A DNA stretch of 50,436 nucleotides from DASZBX01 sp035943635 (GCA_035943635.1 DASZBX010000048.1:1-50436); one strand, 5' to 3'. Counted from the stretch's first letter, positions 23,739 through 32,674 are shown. The notes: generated by a model not told the origin, from the letters alone. Numbers and translations: made by a program.

Positions 23739-24578
23739 TCAGGCGCCGACCCGGAACCTGGCGAAGGCCTGCAGGGTGACCCCGGCCTCGTCCAGGATCT
23801 TGTGCACCGTCTTCTTCGGGTCCTTGGCGAAGGCCTGCTCGAGCACCACGTTGTCCTTGAAGAAGCCGTTCACCCGACCCTCGACGATCTTCGGCAGGGC
23901 GGCCTCGGGCTTGCCCTCCTCGCGCGAGGTCTCCTCGGCCAGCCGGCGCTCGGTGGCCACGACCTCGGCCGGGACCTCCTCGCGGGTCAGGTAGGTCGGG
24001 GAGAACGCGGCGATGTGCTGCGCGACGTCCTTGGCGATCTCGGCGTTCTCCTGGTCCAGCTGGACCAGCACGCCGACCTGCGCGGGCAGGTCGGGGGAGG
24101 TCTTGTGCAGGTAGGTGGCCACGTAGCCGCCCTCGAACCGGGCGAAGCGGCGCAGCTCGATCTTCTCGGCCAGGGTGGCGTTGGCCTCGTCCACGAAGCC
24201 CTGCACGGTCTGTCCGGACTCGGCGATGGTGCTGGCCAGCAGCTCGGGCAGCCCGGTCACCCCGGCGGCCGCGGTGTGCGCGACGAGGTCGGCGGCGACC
24301 TGGATGAACCGGGCGCTCTTGGCCACGAAGTCGGTCTCGCAGTTGAGCTCGATCAGCACGCCGCTGCCGTTGCCGGCGGCGATCTGCGCGGCGACCAGCC
24401 CGTTGGAGGCGGTCCGGCCCTCGCGCTTGGTCACGCCCTTCAGGCCCTTGACCCGCAGGTACTCGACGGCCTTGTCGAAGTCGCCCTCGTTCTCCTCCAG
24501 GGCCTTCTTGCAGTCCATCATTCCGGCGGCGGTGAGCTCGCGGAGCTTCTTGACGTCCGCGACGGAGTAGTTCGCCAT
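23739..24578 (-). CDS. tsf: Elongation factor Ts
   Basis: It is the nucleotide exchange factor of EF-Tu. The 279-residue protein has the N-terminal MANYSVADVKKLRELTAAGMMDCKKALEE UBA-like domain and the core QIAAGNGSGVLIELNCETDFVAK, both diagnostic. It ends in VHKILDEAGVTLQAFARFRVG. ATG 24578 gives the canonical N-terminus; the frame is open a little further upstream. It lies 113 bp downstream of rpsB with a hairpin between them. Confidence 0.97.
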   Translation of the reverse strand: MANYSVADVKKLRELTAAGMMDCKKALEENEGDFDKAVEYLRVKGLKGVTKREGRTASNGLVAAQIAAGNGSGVLIELNCETDFVAKSARFIQVAADLVAHTAAAGVTGLPELLASTIAESGQTVQGFVDEANATLAEKIELRRFARFEGGYVATYLHKTSPDLPAQVGVLVQLDQENAEIAKDVAQHIAAFSPTYLTREEVPAEVVATERRLAEETSREEGKPEAALPKIVEGRVNGFFKDNVVLEQAFAKDPKKTVHKILDEAGVTLQAFARFRVGA

Positions 24579-24628
24579 GGTCTCTCGGTCTCTCGTCCTC
24601 ATAGTGATCGTAACTGGGGAACCGCGCC

Positions 24629-24667
24629 GGAACGGGGCACCGGGGTTCGTTCCCGATGCCCCGTTCC
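24629..24667 (-). terminator. Hairpin between rpsB and tsf
   Basis: An 11-bp stem (GGAACGGGGCA at 24629-24639 with 24657-24667) about 25 bp downstream of the rpsB stop. It may attenuate tsf relative to rpsB, as S2 is often made in excess of EF-Ts. Confidence 0.6.
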
Positions 24668-24691
24668 AGGAGGTGCTGTGCGCTGGGACTA

Positions 24692-25660
24692 CTACGCCTC
24701 GGTGCTCTCCGCGGCCGCGGCCGGAACCTCGGTCTCGGCAACCTCGGCCTCGACGGCCTCGGCGGCGGGAGCTTCGGCGGCGGGGGTCTCGGCGGCGGGG
24801 GCCTCGACCTCAGCCTCGGCGGCCGGGGCGTCCGCGACGGCGGCGGTCTCGGTCTCGGCCGGGGCGGCGTCCTCGGCCACCGGGGCGTCGGTGGTGGCCA
24901 GCAGCTCCTGCTCCCAGGCGGCCAGCGGCTCGTCCACGGCGACCACGCCGGCCGAGGAGTTCCCGGCGCCGGAGCGGGCGATCAGGCCCTCGGCCACGGC
25001 GTCGGCCACGACCCGGGTGAGCAGGGCGACCGAGCGGATCGCGTCGTCGTTGCCCGGGATCTTGTAGTCGACCTCGTCCGGGTCACAGTTGGTGTCGAGG
25101 ATCGCGACGACCGGGATGTGCAGCTTGTGCGCCTCGCCGACCGCGATGTGCTCCTTCTTGGTGTCCACGATCCACACCGCGGAGGGCACCCGCTGCATGT
25201 CCCGGATACCGCCGAGGGTCTTGGTCAGCTTGTCCTTCTCGCGGCGCAGGACCAGCAGTTCCTTCTTGGTCATGCCGGAGGCGGCGACGTCGTCGAAGTC
25301 GATCTCCTCGAGCTCCTTGAGCCGCTGCAGGCGCTTGTGCACGGTGGAGAAGTTGGTGAGCATGCCGCCGAGCCAGCGCTCGTTCACGTAGGGCATGCCG
25401 ACCCGGGTGGCCTGCTCCGCGACGGCCTCCTGGGCCTGCTTCTTGGTGCCGACGAAGAGCACCGTGCCGCCGTGCGCGACGGTCTCCTTGATGAACTCGT
25501 AGGCACGGTCGATGTACGACAGCGACTGCTGCAGGTCGATGATGTAGATGCCATTGCGCTCCGTCATGATGAAGCGCTTCATCTTGGGGTTCCACCGGCG
25601 GGTCTGGTGCCCGAAGTGGACGCCGCTCTCCAGGAGCTGGCGCATGGTGACGACGGCCAT
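24692..25660 (-). CDS. rpsB: 30S ribosomal protein S2
   Basis: The 322-residue protein starts MAVVTMRQLLESGVHFGHQTRRWNPKMKRFI, the canonical S2 N-terminus, and includes RWLGGMLTNFSTV and DTNCDPDEVDYKIPGNDDAIRS. Escherichia coli S2 is 241 residues; the extra 80 or so are an Ala/Glu/Pro-rich acidic tail (AAETPAAEAPAAEAVEAEVAE), common in actinobacteria but long here. The ATG is preceded by AAGGAGGACAC. It heads rpsB-tsf. Confidence 0.97.
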   Translation of the reverse strand: MAVVTMRQLLESGVHFGHQTRRWNPKMKRFIMTERNGIYIIDLQQSLSYIDRAYEFIKETVAHGGTVLFVGTKKQAQEAVAEQATRVGMPYVNERWLGGMLTNFSTVHKRLQRLKELEEIDFDDVAASGMTKKELLVLRREKDKLTKTLGGIRDMQRVPSAVWIVDTKKEHIAVGEAHKLHIPVVAILDTNCDPDEVDYKIPGNDDAIRSVALLTRVVADAVAEGLIARSGAGNSSAGVVAVDEPLAAWEQELLATTDAPVAEDAAPAETETAAVADAPAAEAEVEAPAAETPAAEAPAAEAVEAEVAETEVPAAAAESTEA

Positions 25661-25904
25661 TGCCGTGTCCTCCTTGTTTCGTCTGGTCCGGTTCGCTCAC
25701 GATCCCGGATGGGATCTGTGCCTGGTGTCCGGCCGGCTGACCACTTCCGCCGCCGCCGCGCACCGGGGGCGAAGCCCGTGGTGGCGCAGGGGGAGGCGGA
25801 CCGGGTGGTACAGGAGCGCGCCGGTGCCGAAGGACGGATCCCGCGAACACCGCCCGCTGCCGGACACGCGAAGTCGGCCCGCCGCAGCGGGCCGCGGAAC
25901 AAGT

Positions 25905-26471
25905 CTACCTGCTCCGCACCGGCTCCAGACGCACTCGCCCGGGCCCGAGCAGGATCGACGGATCGTAGTAGCGGATCAGGCGCCCGCGCCCGGTCAGCAG
26001 GCCCCAGTGCAGGCAGGGCCGGGCGGCGCAGTGGCCGGGCTGCAGGGTGCCGATCGGCTGGCCGGGAACGACCTGTTCCCCGGTCCGCACGAGCGGGGTC
26101 ACCGGCTCGTACGTGGTGCGCAGCGCTCCGTGGCCGATCGAAACCACCCCGCGGCCGAAAAGGGTGCCGGCGAAGACGACGGTGCCGGATCCGGCCGCGT
26201 GGACCTCGCCGCCGGCCGGGTCCCGGGAGTCCGGGTCGGCCAGGTCCAGGCCGCGGTGGCCGGCCGCCCAGCGCTGCACCGGCGGCTGGAACGGGCGCAC
26301 GACGGCAGGTGGGCCTCCGTCGTCGCCGGACAGCGGCCAGGTCCAGGCCGGCGGGCGAGGCGGCAGCGCCTCGAAGGTCCGGTCCGCGAGAACCGGTCCC
26401 GCCATCACCTGGCCCAGCAGGTGTCCGAGTAAGTGTCCGAGCAGCAGCGCCCCCGCCGCGAAGATCCGCAT
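25905..26471 (-). CDS. M23/LytM-domain protein with incomplete zinc site
   Basis: The 188-residue protein has a hydrophobic N-terminus (signal or anchor, about 25 residues) and a LytM fold: GHRGLDLADP supplies the first His and Asp, GVVSIGHGALRTTYEPV the core strands, and the final motif reads PCLHWGLLTG. Active M23 enzymes have HxH there; here the first His is Cys, so zinc binding may be impaired. The same Cys form is known next to rpsB in other actinobacteria as I recall. It may bind or regulate peptidoglycan hydrolysis rather than cut. Single gene between the TetR regulator and rpsB. Confidence 0.85.
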   Translation of the reverse strand: MRIFAAGALLLGHLLGHLLGQVMAGPVLADRTFEALPPRPPAWTWPLSGDDGGPPAVVRPFQPPVQRWAAGHRGLDLADPDSRDPAGGEVHAAGSGTVVFAGTLFGRGVVSIGHGALRTTYEPVTPLVRTGEQVVPGQPIGTLQPGHCAARPCLHWGLLTGRGRLIRYYDPSILLGPGRVRLEPVRSR

Positions 26472-26513
26472 GAATCCACAGGTACACGATCATGCGGCCC
26501 ACTGGGAGCTTTC

Positions 26514-26534
26514 CGGAAAAGTAGCACTTTTCCG
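26514..26534. promoter_or_regulatory. 21-bp palindrome upstream of the LytM gene
   Basis: Arms CGGAAAAGT (26514-26522) and ACTTTTCCG (26526-26534) flank AGC. It lies 43 bp upstream of the LytM start in an AT-rich island, and downstream of the TetR gene. It is a candidate operator, possibly for that TetR protein; a weak terminator is the alternative. Confidence 0.5.
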
Positions 26535-26575
26535 ACGGAAAGAGGGCGGGCTTTGCCCACCCGCTCGCTTTACCG

Positions 26576-26587
26576 CGCTTTCACCCG
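26576..26587 (+). promoter_or_regulatory. CGCTTTCACCCG motif between the TetR and LytM genes
   Basis: An exact 12-mer shared with 43415 and 49551. Here it ends a run of GCTTT-starting units at 26550, 26567 and 26577, spaced 17 and 10 bp. It lies 105 bp upstream of the LytM start, on the opposite strand orientation. Confidence 0.45.
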
Positions 26588-26704
26588 TGCGCCGTCGGCG
26601 TCACCCGGTGCACGTCGCTCGGCGGTGGCCGGCCGGCAGCTTACGGTCGGCGGTCGCCGTCTCGGCTCATCCCATCGCGAAACTCTCCGGCAGCTCGTCT
26701 CGTC

Positions 26705-27295
26705 TCATCTCGGGCGGCGCTGGCCGCGCAGGCCGAACAGCACCAGGGTGAGCGTTCCCTCGATCACCGCGGCGGGGTCCGCTCCGGCGTCGATCCGCTT
26801 GGCCGCTCCGTCCACGGCGCCCTGCAGCACGGCGGCCGTGGTCCGCGGATCCGGGTGGCCGAGGCGGCGCAGGGCCACCACGACCAGTTCGACCAGCATC
26901 CCGTGCGCGGCACGGATCCGGTCTCGGGCCTGTCCGTCCAGCTCCACGGCGGAAAGGGCCAGGATGCTGCGGTGGCCCGGCTGCGCGACCAGTTCCAGCT
27001 GACGGCGCACATAGGCGGCGATCTGGCGTTCGGGGGTCGGCTGGGCCAGCATCACCCCGCGGATGTCCGCGACCGCGGCCGGGAAGTCCTCGACCGCCAG
27101 CGACTCGACCACGTCCGCCCGGGAGCGGAAGTATTCGTACACTGACGACCTGGCCAGCCCGGTGCGCTCCGCCATGGCGGCGAAGGTGAGCGCGGACATC
27201 CCCCCGTCAGCCAACAGGTCGCGGGCAGCGCCGAGCAGCGCGGTACGCTGCATCGACCGGTGCTCCGCAACAGTTGCTGCTTTGATCCTCGGCAC
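26705..27295 (-). CDS. TetR-family transcriptional regulator
   Basis: The 196-residue protein has the TetR DNA-binding domain at residues 15-60: LLGAARDLLADGGMSALTFAAMAERTGLARSSVYEYFRSRADV. A helical ligand or dimer domain follows (LELVAQPGHRSILALSAVEL, TLTLVLFGLRGQRRPR). GTG 27295 gives PRIKAATVAEHR, which matches the N-terminal extension of relatives beside whiG in actinobacteria; ATG 27253 with GGAG upstream is an alternative. The ligand and regulon are unknown. Confidence 0.9.
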   Translation of the reverse strand: MPRIKAATVAEHRSMQRTALLGAARDLLADGGMSALTFAAMAERTGLARSSVYEYFRSRADVVESLAVEDFPAAVADIRGVMLAQPTPERQIAAYVRRQLELVAQPGHRSILALSAVELDGQARDRIRAAHGMLVELVVVALRRLGHPDPRTTAAVLQGAVDGAAKRIDAGADPAAVIEGTLTLVLFGLRGQRRPR

Positions 27296-27423
27296 AGCCC
27301 TAGCCTAAGCCAGTCCTCGGCATTTCGGGCCGGATCGCTCTTATTCTTGGCAACTGCCTGGAACCTGCTTCATGGTGCAATTTCATCCGCAATCGCACCG
27401 GCCAAAACTGTCCCGGCGGTAAG

Positions 27424-28263
27424 TTAACGCAGCTCGGCCAGCCGGGTACGCAGAGTGAGCACGGCCTTCGCGTGGATCTGGCAGACCCGGCTCTCGGTCA
27501 CCCCGAGCACCTGCCCGATCTCGGCCAGCGTCATCCCCTCGAAGTAGTAGAGGGTCACCACGGTCTTCTCCCGGTCCGGAAGGGTGTTGACGGCCCTGGC
27601 CAGCAGATGCCGGGTCTCCCGGTTCTCCACCACCTCGACCGGGTTGTCCGCGCTCAGGTCCTCCAGGGTCTCCATCAGGCTCAGCCGGTCGCCGTCGCCG
27701 GTGGACAGGGTGAGCACCTCGTCCAGCGCCATCACGTTCACCAGGGAGAGCCGGGAGAAGACCTGGTGCAGCTCGCCGAGCCCGATCCCCATCTCCTGGG
27801 CGATCTGCCGCTCGCTCGGCGTCTGGCCGAGCCGGTGCTCGAGCCGGACCGAGGCCTGCTCGATCTCCCGGGCCTTCTGCCGCAGCGAGCGCGGGATCCA
27901 GTCCAGCGCGCGCAGCTCGTCGATGATCGCCCCGCGGATCCGGTTGATCGCGTAGGTCTCGAACTTGATCGACCGGCTCGGGTCGAAGCGCTCGATCGCG
28001 TCGATCAGCCCGAAGATCCCGTAGGAGACGAAGTCGGCCTGCTCGACCATCCCGGACAGCCCGACCGAGACCCGCCCGGCGACGTACTTGACCAGCGGCG
28101 AGTAGTGCAGGATCAGCTGCTCGCGCAGCTTCGGGTCCCCGGTGGCCTTGAAGTCGTGCCACAGCACGGCCATGGTCTCGGCCGTGTTGGCGGGATCGGG
28201 ATCCACAGGTCGGGCACCGGTCGGCCGGTCGGCACACACGCTGCCCTGACTGTTGATCGCCAT
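27424..28263 (-). CDS. whiG: Sporulation sigma factor WhiG (sigma-28/FliA family)
   Basis: WhiG commits aerial hyphae of streptomycetes to sporulation. The 279-residue protein has sigma region 2 (LREQLILHYSPLVKYVAGRVSVGLSGMVEQADFVSYGIFGLIDAIERFDPSRSIKFETYAINRIRGAIIDELRALDWIPRS), region 3, and region 4 (LPDREKTVVTLYYFEGMTLAEIGQVLGVTESRVCQIHAKAV). ATG 28263 gives the family N-terminus MAINSQGS; the frame is open upstream by 26 more codons. Its presence predicts a spore-forming, filamentous organism. It is downstream of dprA on the same strand. Confidence 0.95.
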   Translation of the reverse strand: MAINSQGSVCADRPTGARPVDPDPANTAETMAVLWHDFKATGDPKLREQLILHYSPLVKYVAGRVSVGLSGMVEQADFVSYGIFGLIDAIERFDPSRSIKFETYAINRIRGAIIDELRALDWIPRSLRQKAREIEQASVRLEHRLGQTPSERQIAQEMGIGLGELHQVFSRLSLVNVMALDEVLTLSTGDGDRLSLMETLEDLSADNPVEVVENRETRHLLARAVNTLPDREKTVVTLYYFEGMTLAEIGQVLGVTESRVCQIHAKAVLTLRTRLAELR

Positions 28264-28409
28264 CGCCCGCCTTGATCCGTTCAACCTCGCCGTCCAAGCC
28301 CGCCGAACTGGGCCAACTGGTGTCGAGCCTAGCGTAATCACACTGCCACGCCGGGTAAGCGGGGGCCGCGACCGTCCGGCTGCTCACTCGATCAGGTGAC
28401 GAAAGACAA

Positions 28410-29849
28410 TCATTCATAGCGCCGGGCCCGCCGTTCCCGGCCGGGCGCCAGCACCCAGCCGGAGGTGTTCTTGACCGCCAGCCCCAGCGCGGCCAGCCGC
28501 CCGAGCCCGGCGAACACGTTCCCCGGCTCGATCCCGGTGGCCCCGGAGAGTTGCGGGATCTGGATGCCGGAGGTCTTGGCCGTGGGCAACGCTTCGAGGA
28601 CGAGTTGGTCCTCGGGCCCGAGGCCGGTCAGCACGTCCGGGTCGGGAGTCTTGGCGGTCATGACGGCTGTCAGAAGTGATCCGGGACCCGGCGCTCTGCC
28701 CGCGCTCCTGCTTGGGCCACCCGGGTCGCCGGAGTTGCCGGAGTCGCCGCCGCCGGTGGGACCAAAGTGGCTGGAGTTATCAATGGTGTCGGCGGCGCTG
28801 CTGCCGATGCCGGTGCACGTACCGTTCCGGGTGATCGCGTTGCTGCTCGATCTGCTGCTTGACCTGCTGCTCGGCGGCTGGGTAGCGACCATCCGGTCGG
28901 AACTGGCCGGTCTGGGCGGCGGTGCGTCCGGCGGCGCGTACGACGCCCAGTCGCCGAGGTCGGCGGCCAGCTGCTGGGGGCTTTCGACGATCTGGGCGCC
29001 GTCCCGGATCAGTTCGTGCGTGCCGACCGACAGGCCCGAGGTGATCGGCCCGGGCACCGCGAACACCTGCCGGCCCAGATCGGCGGCGCGCCGCGCGGTG
29101 ACCAGGGACCCGCTGCGCTTGGCCGCCTCGACCACGACGGTCGCCGTGCCGAGCGCGGCGATCAGCCGGTTCCTGGTGAGGAACCGGAACCGGTTCGGAT
29201 GGCAGCCCGGCGGCAGTTCCGAGACCACGGCGCCCTGACCCTGGATCGCCCGGAACAACCGCTCGTTCGTCCGCGGGTAGGCCAGATCGATCCCGCATGC
29301 GAGAAATGCGATCGAGTCCCCGCCCACGGCCAGCGCGCCCCGGTGCGAGGCCGCGTCGATTCCGAGCGCGCCGCCGGAGGCGACCGGGACCCCCGCCTGC
29401 CCGAGCGCGGCCGCCAGGGCGCCGGCCACATAGGAGCCGTACCCGGTGCAGGCCCGCGCGCCGACCATGGACACGACCGGCCCGGCCGCCGAGGCCAGCC
29501 AGCTGCCGAGCCACCAGACCCCCAGCGGGCGTTCCGGCCCGAGATCGTCGAAGCCGGCCGGCCAGTGCTCGTGCCCGGGCGTGAGGTAGGCCGCGCCGAC
29601 TGCCTCCGCCGCGGCCATGGTCGCGTCGAGATCGACGTGCTCCAATCGGAGCCGGTAGCCGACCGAGCGCTCCGCCACCCGGTCGCGCCGCACCGGATCG
29701 GGCTCCAGGTCCGGCAGGCTCGCTCCCCGGATGCCCGCGAGCAGCTGGTCGGCGCCGGCGAACTCCTGCAAGCGGCTGAAGACCGGATCCGCTGGCTCGA
29801 TCACATGATGCAGTGTCAGCCTGGCCAGATAGTCCGTTTCGTCGTCCAC
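28410..29849 (-). CDS. dprA: DNA-processing protein DprA with long Ser/Arg linker
   Basis: DprA loads RecA on single-stranded DNA. The 479-residue protein has a Rossmann-like DprA domain: PVVSMVGARACTGYGSYVAGALAAAL, VASGGALGIDAASHRGAL, FLACGIDLAYPRTNERLF, RFRFLTRNRLIAALG and PGPITSGLSVGTHELIRDGAQIV. A linker of about 90 residues (SSRSSSRSSSN, GDSGNSGDPGG) separates it from a C-terminal winged helix (PTAKTSGIQIPQLSGATGIEPGNVFAGLGRLAALG). I chose GTG 29849 because AGGGGG precedes it and the family similarity begins there; the frame is open to 30044. Confidence 0.92.
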   Translation of the reverse strand: MDDETDYLARLTLHHVIEPADPVFSRLQEFAGADQLLAGIRGASLPDLEPDPVRRDRVAERSVGYRLRLEHVDLDATMAAAEAVGAAYLTPGHEHWPAGFDDLGPERPLGVWWLGSWLASAAGPVVSMVGARACTGYGSYVAGALAAALGQAGVPVASGGALGIDAASHRGALAVGGDSIAFLACGIDLAYPRTNERLFRAIQGQGAVVSELPPGCHPNRFRFLTRNRLIAALGTATVVVEAAKRSGSLVTARRAADLGRQVFAVPGPITSGLSVGTHELIRDGAQIVESPQQLAADLGDWASYAPPDAPPPRPASSDRMVATQPPSSRSSSRSSSNAITRNGTCTGIGSSAADTIDNSSHFGPTGGGDSGNSGDPGGPSRSAGRAPGPGSLLTAVMTAKTPDPDVLTGLGPEDQLVLEALPTAKTSGIQIPQLSGATGIEPGNVFAGLGRLAALGLAVKNTSGWVLAPGRERRARRYE

Positions 29850-30053
29850 GATCAATCCCCCTAATTTTCCCCGTACGGCAAGGCGATCGGCCAAACTCAC
29901 GCCGACCCCGCCCCTGATATTCCGATGTACCGACGTCGCAGCCAAGAATGCTTCCCGGCCACGGCTGATCCCCATGCACGAGCTGTCGCTCATCGCCACG
30001 TTTCCCACGTCCCGGATGAGACTGCATTGCAGCCGGCCCGTCACCGCCGCGGA

Positions 30054-31748
30054 TCAGGGCGAGTTCGTCCCGGCGAAGCCGAGGCGGAAGCCGAGCGCGC
30101 TGTCCACGGCGTAGCGGTCGATCCGGTCCCGGCCTTCCAGGTCCGCGATGGTCCAGGCGACTCGGATGACCCGGTCCAGGCCGCGGGCGGTCAACGCACC
30201 GGTGCGCAGCGCCTGCTCGACCGTGGCCAGGGCGTCGGTCTCCATCGGCCAGCGGCTGCGCAGCACCTGGCCCGGGACCTGGGCGTTGCACCGCCAGGTG
30301 CTGCCGGCCAAACGCCGGGCGGCGCGGTCGCGGGCCTGCGCGACCCGGGCCGACACCTGCGCGGTGCTCTCGCCGACCGGGCCGCCCGCGGCGGCGCTGA
30401 GCAGGTCGGCCGGTCCGGCCGGAGCCACGTCCACCCGCAGGTCGATCCGGTCTATCAGCGGCCCGGACAGCTTGGACAGGTACGCGATCCGCACCCGGGG
30501 CCGGCACACGCAGTGCAGACCGGCTCTGGCGAACCGCCGCGGGTCGTACTCCGCCTCGGACGCGTCGGCTTCGGCCAACTCGGTACCGGGCGGCGGGACG
30601 AACTCGCCCGCGCGGCCGCAGGGGCAGGGATTCGCGGCCATGACCAGCTGGAACTGGGCCGGGAAGCGGACCGTGCCGATGGATCTGGCGATCTCGACCA
30701 CGCCGGACTCGATCGGCTCGCGCAGCGATTCCAGGACGGCCCGGCCGAGCTCGGGCGCCTCGTCCAGGAACAGCACGCCGCGGTGGGCCCGGCTGACCGC
30801 GCCGGGGCGCAGTTCGCCCGAGCCGCCGCCGATCATCGCGGCCACGGTCACCGAGTGGTGCACCGCGCAGAACGGCGGCCGGGTGATCAGCGGCCGGCCG
30901 GGCGGCAGGGTTCCGGCCAGGGAGTGCACCGAGCTGACCTCCAGCGCCGCCTCGGTGTCCAGCGCGGGCAACAGCCCGGGCAGGCGTTCGGCGAGCATGG
31001 TCTTACCCGAGCCGGGCGGTCCGCAGAAGAACACGTGGTGGCCGCCGGCCGCGCTGATCTCCAGGGCGCGGCGGGCCTCGTACTGGCCGAGCACCTGGGT
31101 CAGGTCGGGCGCCGGGGCGCCGTCCGGGCCGTCCGCCCAGCGCGGGTCGTGGTCCGGGCCCGCGGTCATCGTCTCGGCCGGAACCCGGGACCCGGCCTCG
31201 GGATCGGGCTCGCCGGGCATCGACGTCTGGTTCAGGTACGCCGCCATCTGGCGCAGCGAACGGATGCCGGCCACTTCGGGCCCGGGGACCTGGCGGGCTT
31301 CGACCGCGTTCGCCTGCGCGCAGAAGATCAGGTCGTGTCCGGCCGACGCCGCCGCCACCGTGCTGGGCAGGACGCCGTGCACCGGGCGGACCCGGCCGTC
31401 CAGGCTCAGCTCCGCCATGAACACGGCCTGCGGCCAGGCGCCGACCCGGATCTGGGACATCGCCCGGAGCAGGGCCGCGGAGATGGCCAGGTCGAAGCCG
31501 GCGCCGGACTTGCGCACCCAGGCCGGGGACAGGCTGACCGTGATCGCGGCCTGCGGCCAGGAGAAGCCCGAGTTGGCGATGGCGGCGCGGACCCGGTCCC
31601 GGGACTCGCACAGCACCGAGTCGGGCAGGCCGACCAGGGCGAACCTGCTCAGGCCGGGCACGATGTGCGCCTCGACGTCGACCAGGATGCCGCGCAGTCC
31701 GAGCAGGGCCACGGCCCAGGCGCGCCCGTATCCCTCGGCGGTCGCCAT
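30054..31748 (-). CDS. comM: ComM/YifB-family AAA+ ATPase (Mg-chelatase-like)
   Basis: In naturally competent bacteria ComM is a hexameric helicase promoting branch migration; its role in actinomycetes is unproven. The 564-residue protein has an N-terminal Lon-protease-like domain (GLPDSVLCESRDRVRAAIANSGFSWP, LGELSLDG-like AELSLDGRVRPVHGVL), the AAA+ core with Walker A GPPGSGKTM and Walker B GVLFLDEAPEL, four clustered Cys (NPCPCGRAG and CVCRPR), and a C-terminal Mg-chelatase region. It is in the common order yraN-comM-dprA. Confidence 0.94.
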   Translation of the reverse strand: MATAEGYGRAWAVALLGLRGILVDVEAHIVPGLSRFALVGLPDSVLCESRDRVRAAIANSGFSWPQAAITVSLSPAWVRKSGAGFDLAISAALLRAMSQIRVGAWPQAVFMAELSLDGRVRPVHGVLPSTVAAASAGHDLIFCAQANAVEARQVPGPEVAGIRSLRQMAAYLNQTSMPGEPDPEAGSRVPAETMTAGPDHDPRWADGPDGAPAPDLTQVLGQYEARRALEISAAGGHHVFFCGPPGSGKTMLAERLPGLLPALDTEAALEVSSVHSLAGTLPPGRPLITRPPFCAVHHSVTVAAMIGGGSGELRPGAVSRAHRGVLFLDEAPELGRAVLESLREPIESGVVEIARSIGTVRFPAQFQLVMAANPCPCGRAGEFVPPPGTELAEADASEAEYDPRRFARAGLHCVCRPRVRIAYLSKLSGPLIDRIDLRVDVAPAGPADLLSAAAGGPVGESTAQVSARVAQARDRAARRLAGSTWRCNAQVPGQVLRSRWPMETDALATVEQALRTGALTARGLDRVIRVAWTIADLEGRDRIDRYAVDSALGFRLGFAGTNSP

Positions 31749-31889
31749 CAGCTCACGTCCCCGATCTGGAAGTAGAGCAGCGCCACGGCCGAGGGCCTCG
31801 GCACGGAGCCCACCAAAATACCGCGCAGGCGGAACACGGCGGCCACCGACGACCGGCCGAACGTTTCGACCGTTTCGACCGCACGCATG

Positions 31890-32429
31890 TCACGCCACCC
31901 CCACGAGGTGGTCGAGTTCGAGGATCGCGAACGGGGGCGCCGGCTCGGTGCGGATCGCGATCACGTCGATCCGCAGCTCATTGACCTGACGGATCAGGCG
32001 CTGCCCGCCGGGGCGGTTGCGCCGCCCGGCCAGCCAGCGCACGGCCAAGCGGCGTAGCCGGACCGCCTTGGCCCGGGTGACCGCCTCGGCGGGATGGGCC
32101 AGACGGCCGGTCGACCTGGTCTTGACCTCGCAGACCACGATGGTGCGGCGCAGGCCGGCGATCAGGTCGAGTTCGCCGCGCAGATCCGGGTCGTGGCAGG
32201 TCCAGTTGCGCTCGATGATGCGGTAGCCCTCCAGCTCGAGGTACCGCGCCGCCTCGGCCTCGCCGTAGGCGCCCAGCCTGCGCTGCAGGTCGTGCCGCCG
32301 GGTGAGGGAACGGCCCCCGGCCAGGCCCGGCGGACTGCCCGGACCTCCCGGACTGCCGGAAAAGCTGAAATGCGTCGATTCCTTACGCGCGGCCGAATCC
32401 CTGCGTCCGCGCGCGATTGCTCCGTCCAT
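31890..32429 (-). CDS. yraN: YraN family protein (UPF0102), nuclease-like
   Basis: The 179-residue protein has a core of about 120 residues starting LGAYGEAEAARYLELEGYRIIERNW. It carries the nuclease-like motif DLRGELDLIA...CEVKTRS, related to Holliday-junction resolvase folds, and ends in ELRIDVIAIR. About 55 residues of Arg/Ser/Gly-rich extension precede the core. ATG 32429 has GGGGGTGGG upstream; starts as far as 32540 are open. The biochemical role of the family is not established. First of yraN-comM-dprA. Confidence 0.88.
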   Translation of the reverse strand: MDGAIARGRRDSAARKESTHFSFSGSPGGPGSPPGLAGGRSLTRRHDLQRRLGAYGEAEAARYLELEGYRIIERNWTCHDPDLRGELDLIAGLRRTIVVCEVKTRSTGRLAHPAEAVTRAKAVRLRRLAVRWLAGRRNRPGGQRLIRQVNELRIDVIAIRTEPAPPFAILELDHLVGVA

Positions 32430-32578
32430 GCCCACCCCCGAATACCGACCTGCGATCCGCGCCGCCTCCCCTTGTCGGCAGCGCCTTGACACCATCATGA
32501 CCCGGTTCGCAGAGAAATGTCGTCGGTTTAAATAAGTCATCTAATAGTGGTGAGCTGTGGCAACCACCACCACCGATC

Positions 32579-32635
32579 CCCGGCATAAAACAACCGCCGC
32601 CCGTCGGCGCCGGAAAGGCGCCGCCGGACGGCGGT
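32579..32635 (-). terminator. Terminator of the lepB-rnhB-DUF2469 operon
   Basis: An imperfect strong stem (about 32594-32611 with 32617-32635) is followed on the - strand by TTGTTTTATG, a T-rich tail. It lies about 40 bp after the DUF2469 stop. Confidence 0.85.
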
Positions 32636-32674
32636 GGCAGAACACGAGGTGCGCAGCGGCCGCGTCGCCGCGGA

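Noticed and set aside
24700..24860. Repetitive DNA in the 3' end of rpsB, first suspected as a repeat array
   Set aside because: It encodes the Ala/Glu-rich S2 tail; the repeats are codon-level and irregular, with no spacers.
25700..25715. A 6-bp hairpin in the rpsB leader (GATCCC/GGGATC), considered as a ribosomal-protein leader
   Set aside because: Too short and unsupported by further pairing; no known S2 leader motif could be recognised.
29850..30044. N-terminal extension of dprA to 30044
   Set aside because: The residues show no DprA similarity, while GTG 29849 has a strong AGGGGG upstream; kept as gap between comM and dprA.
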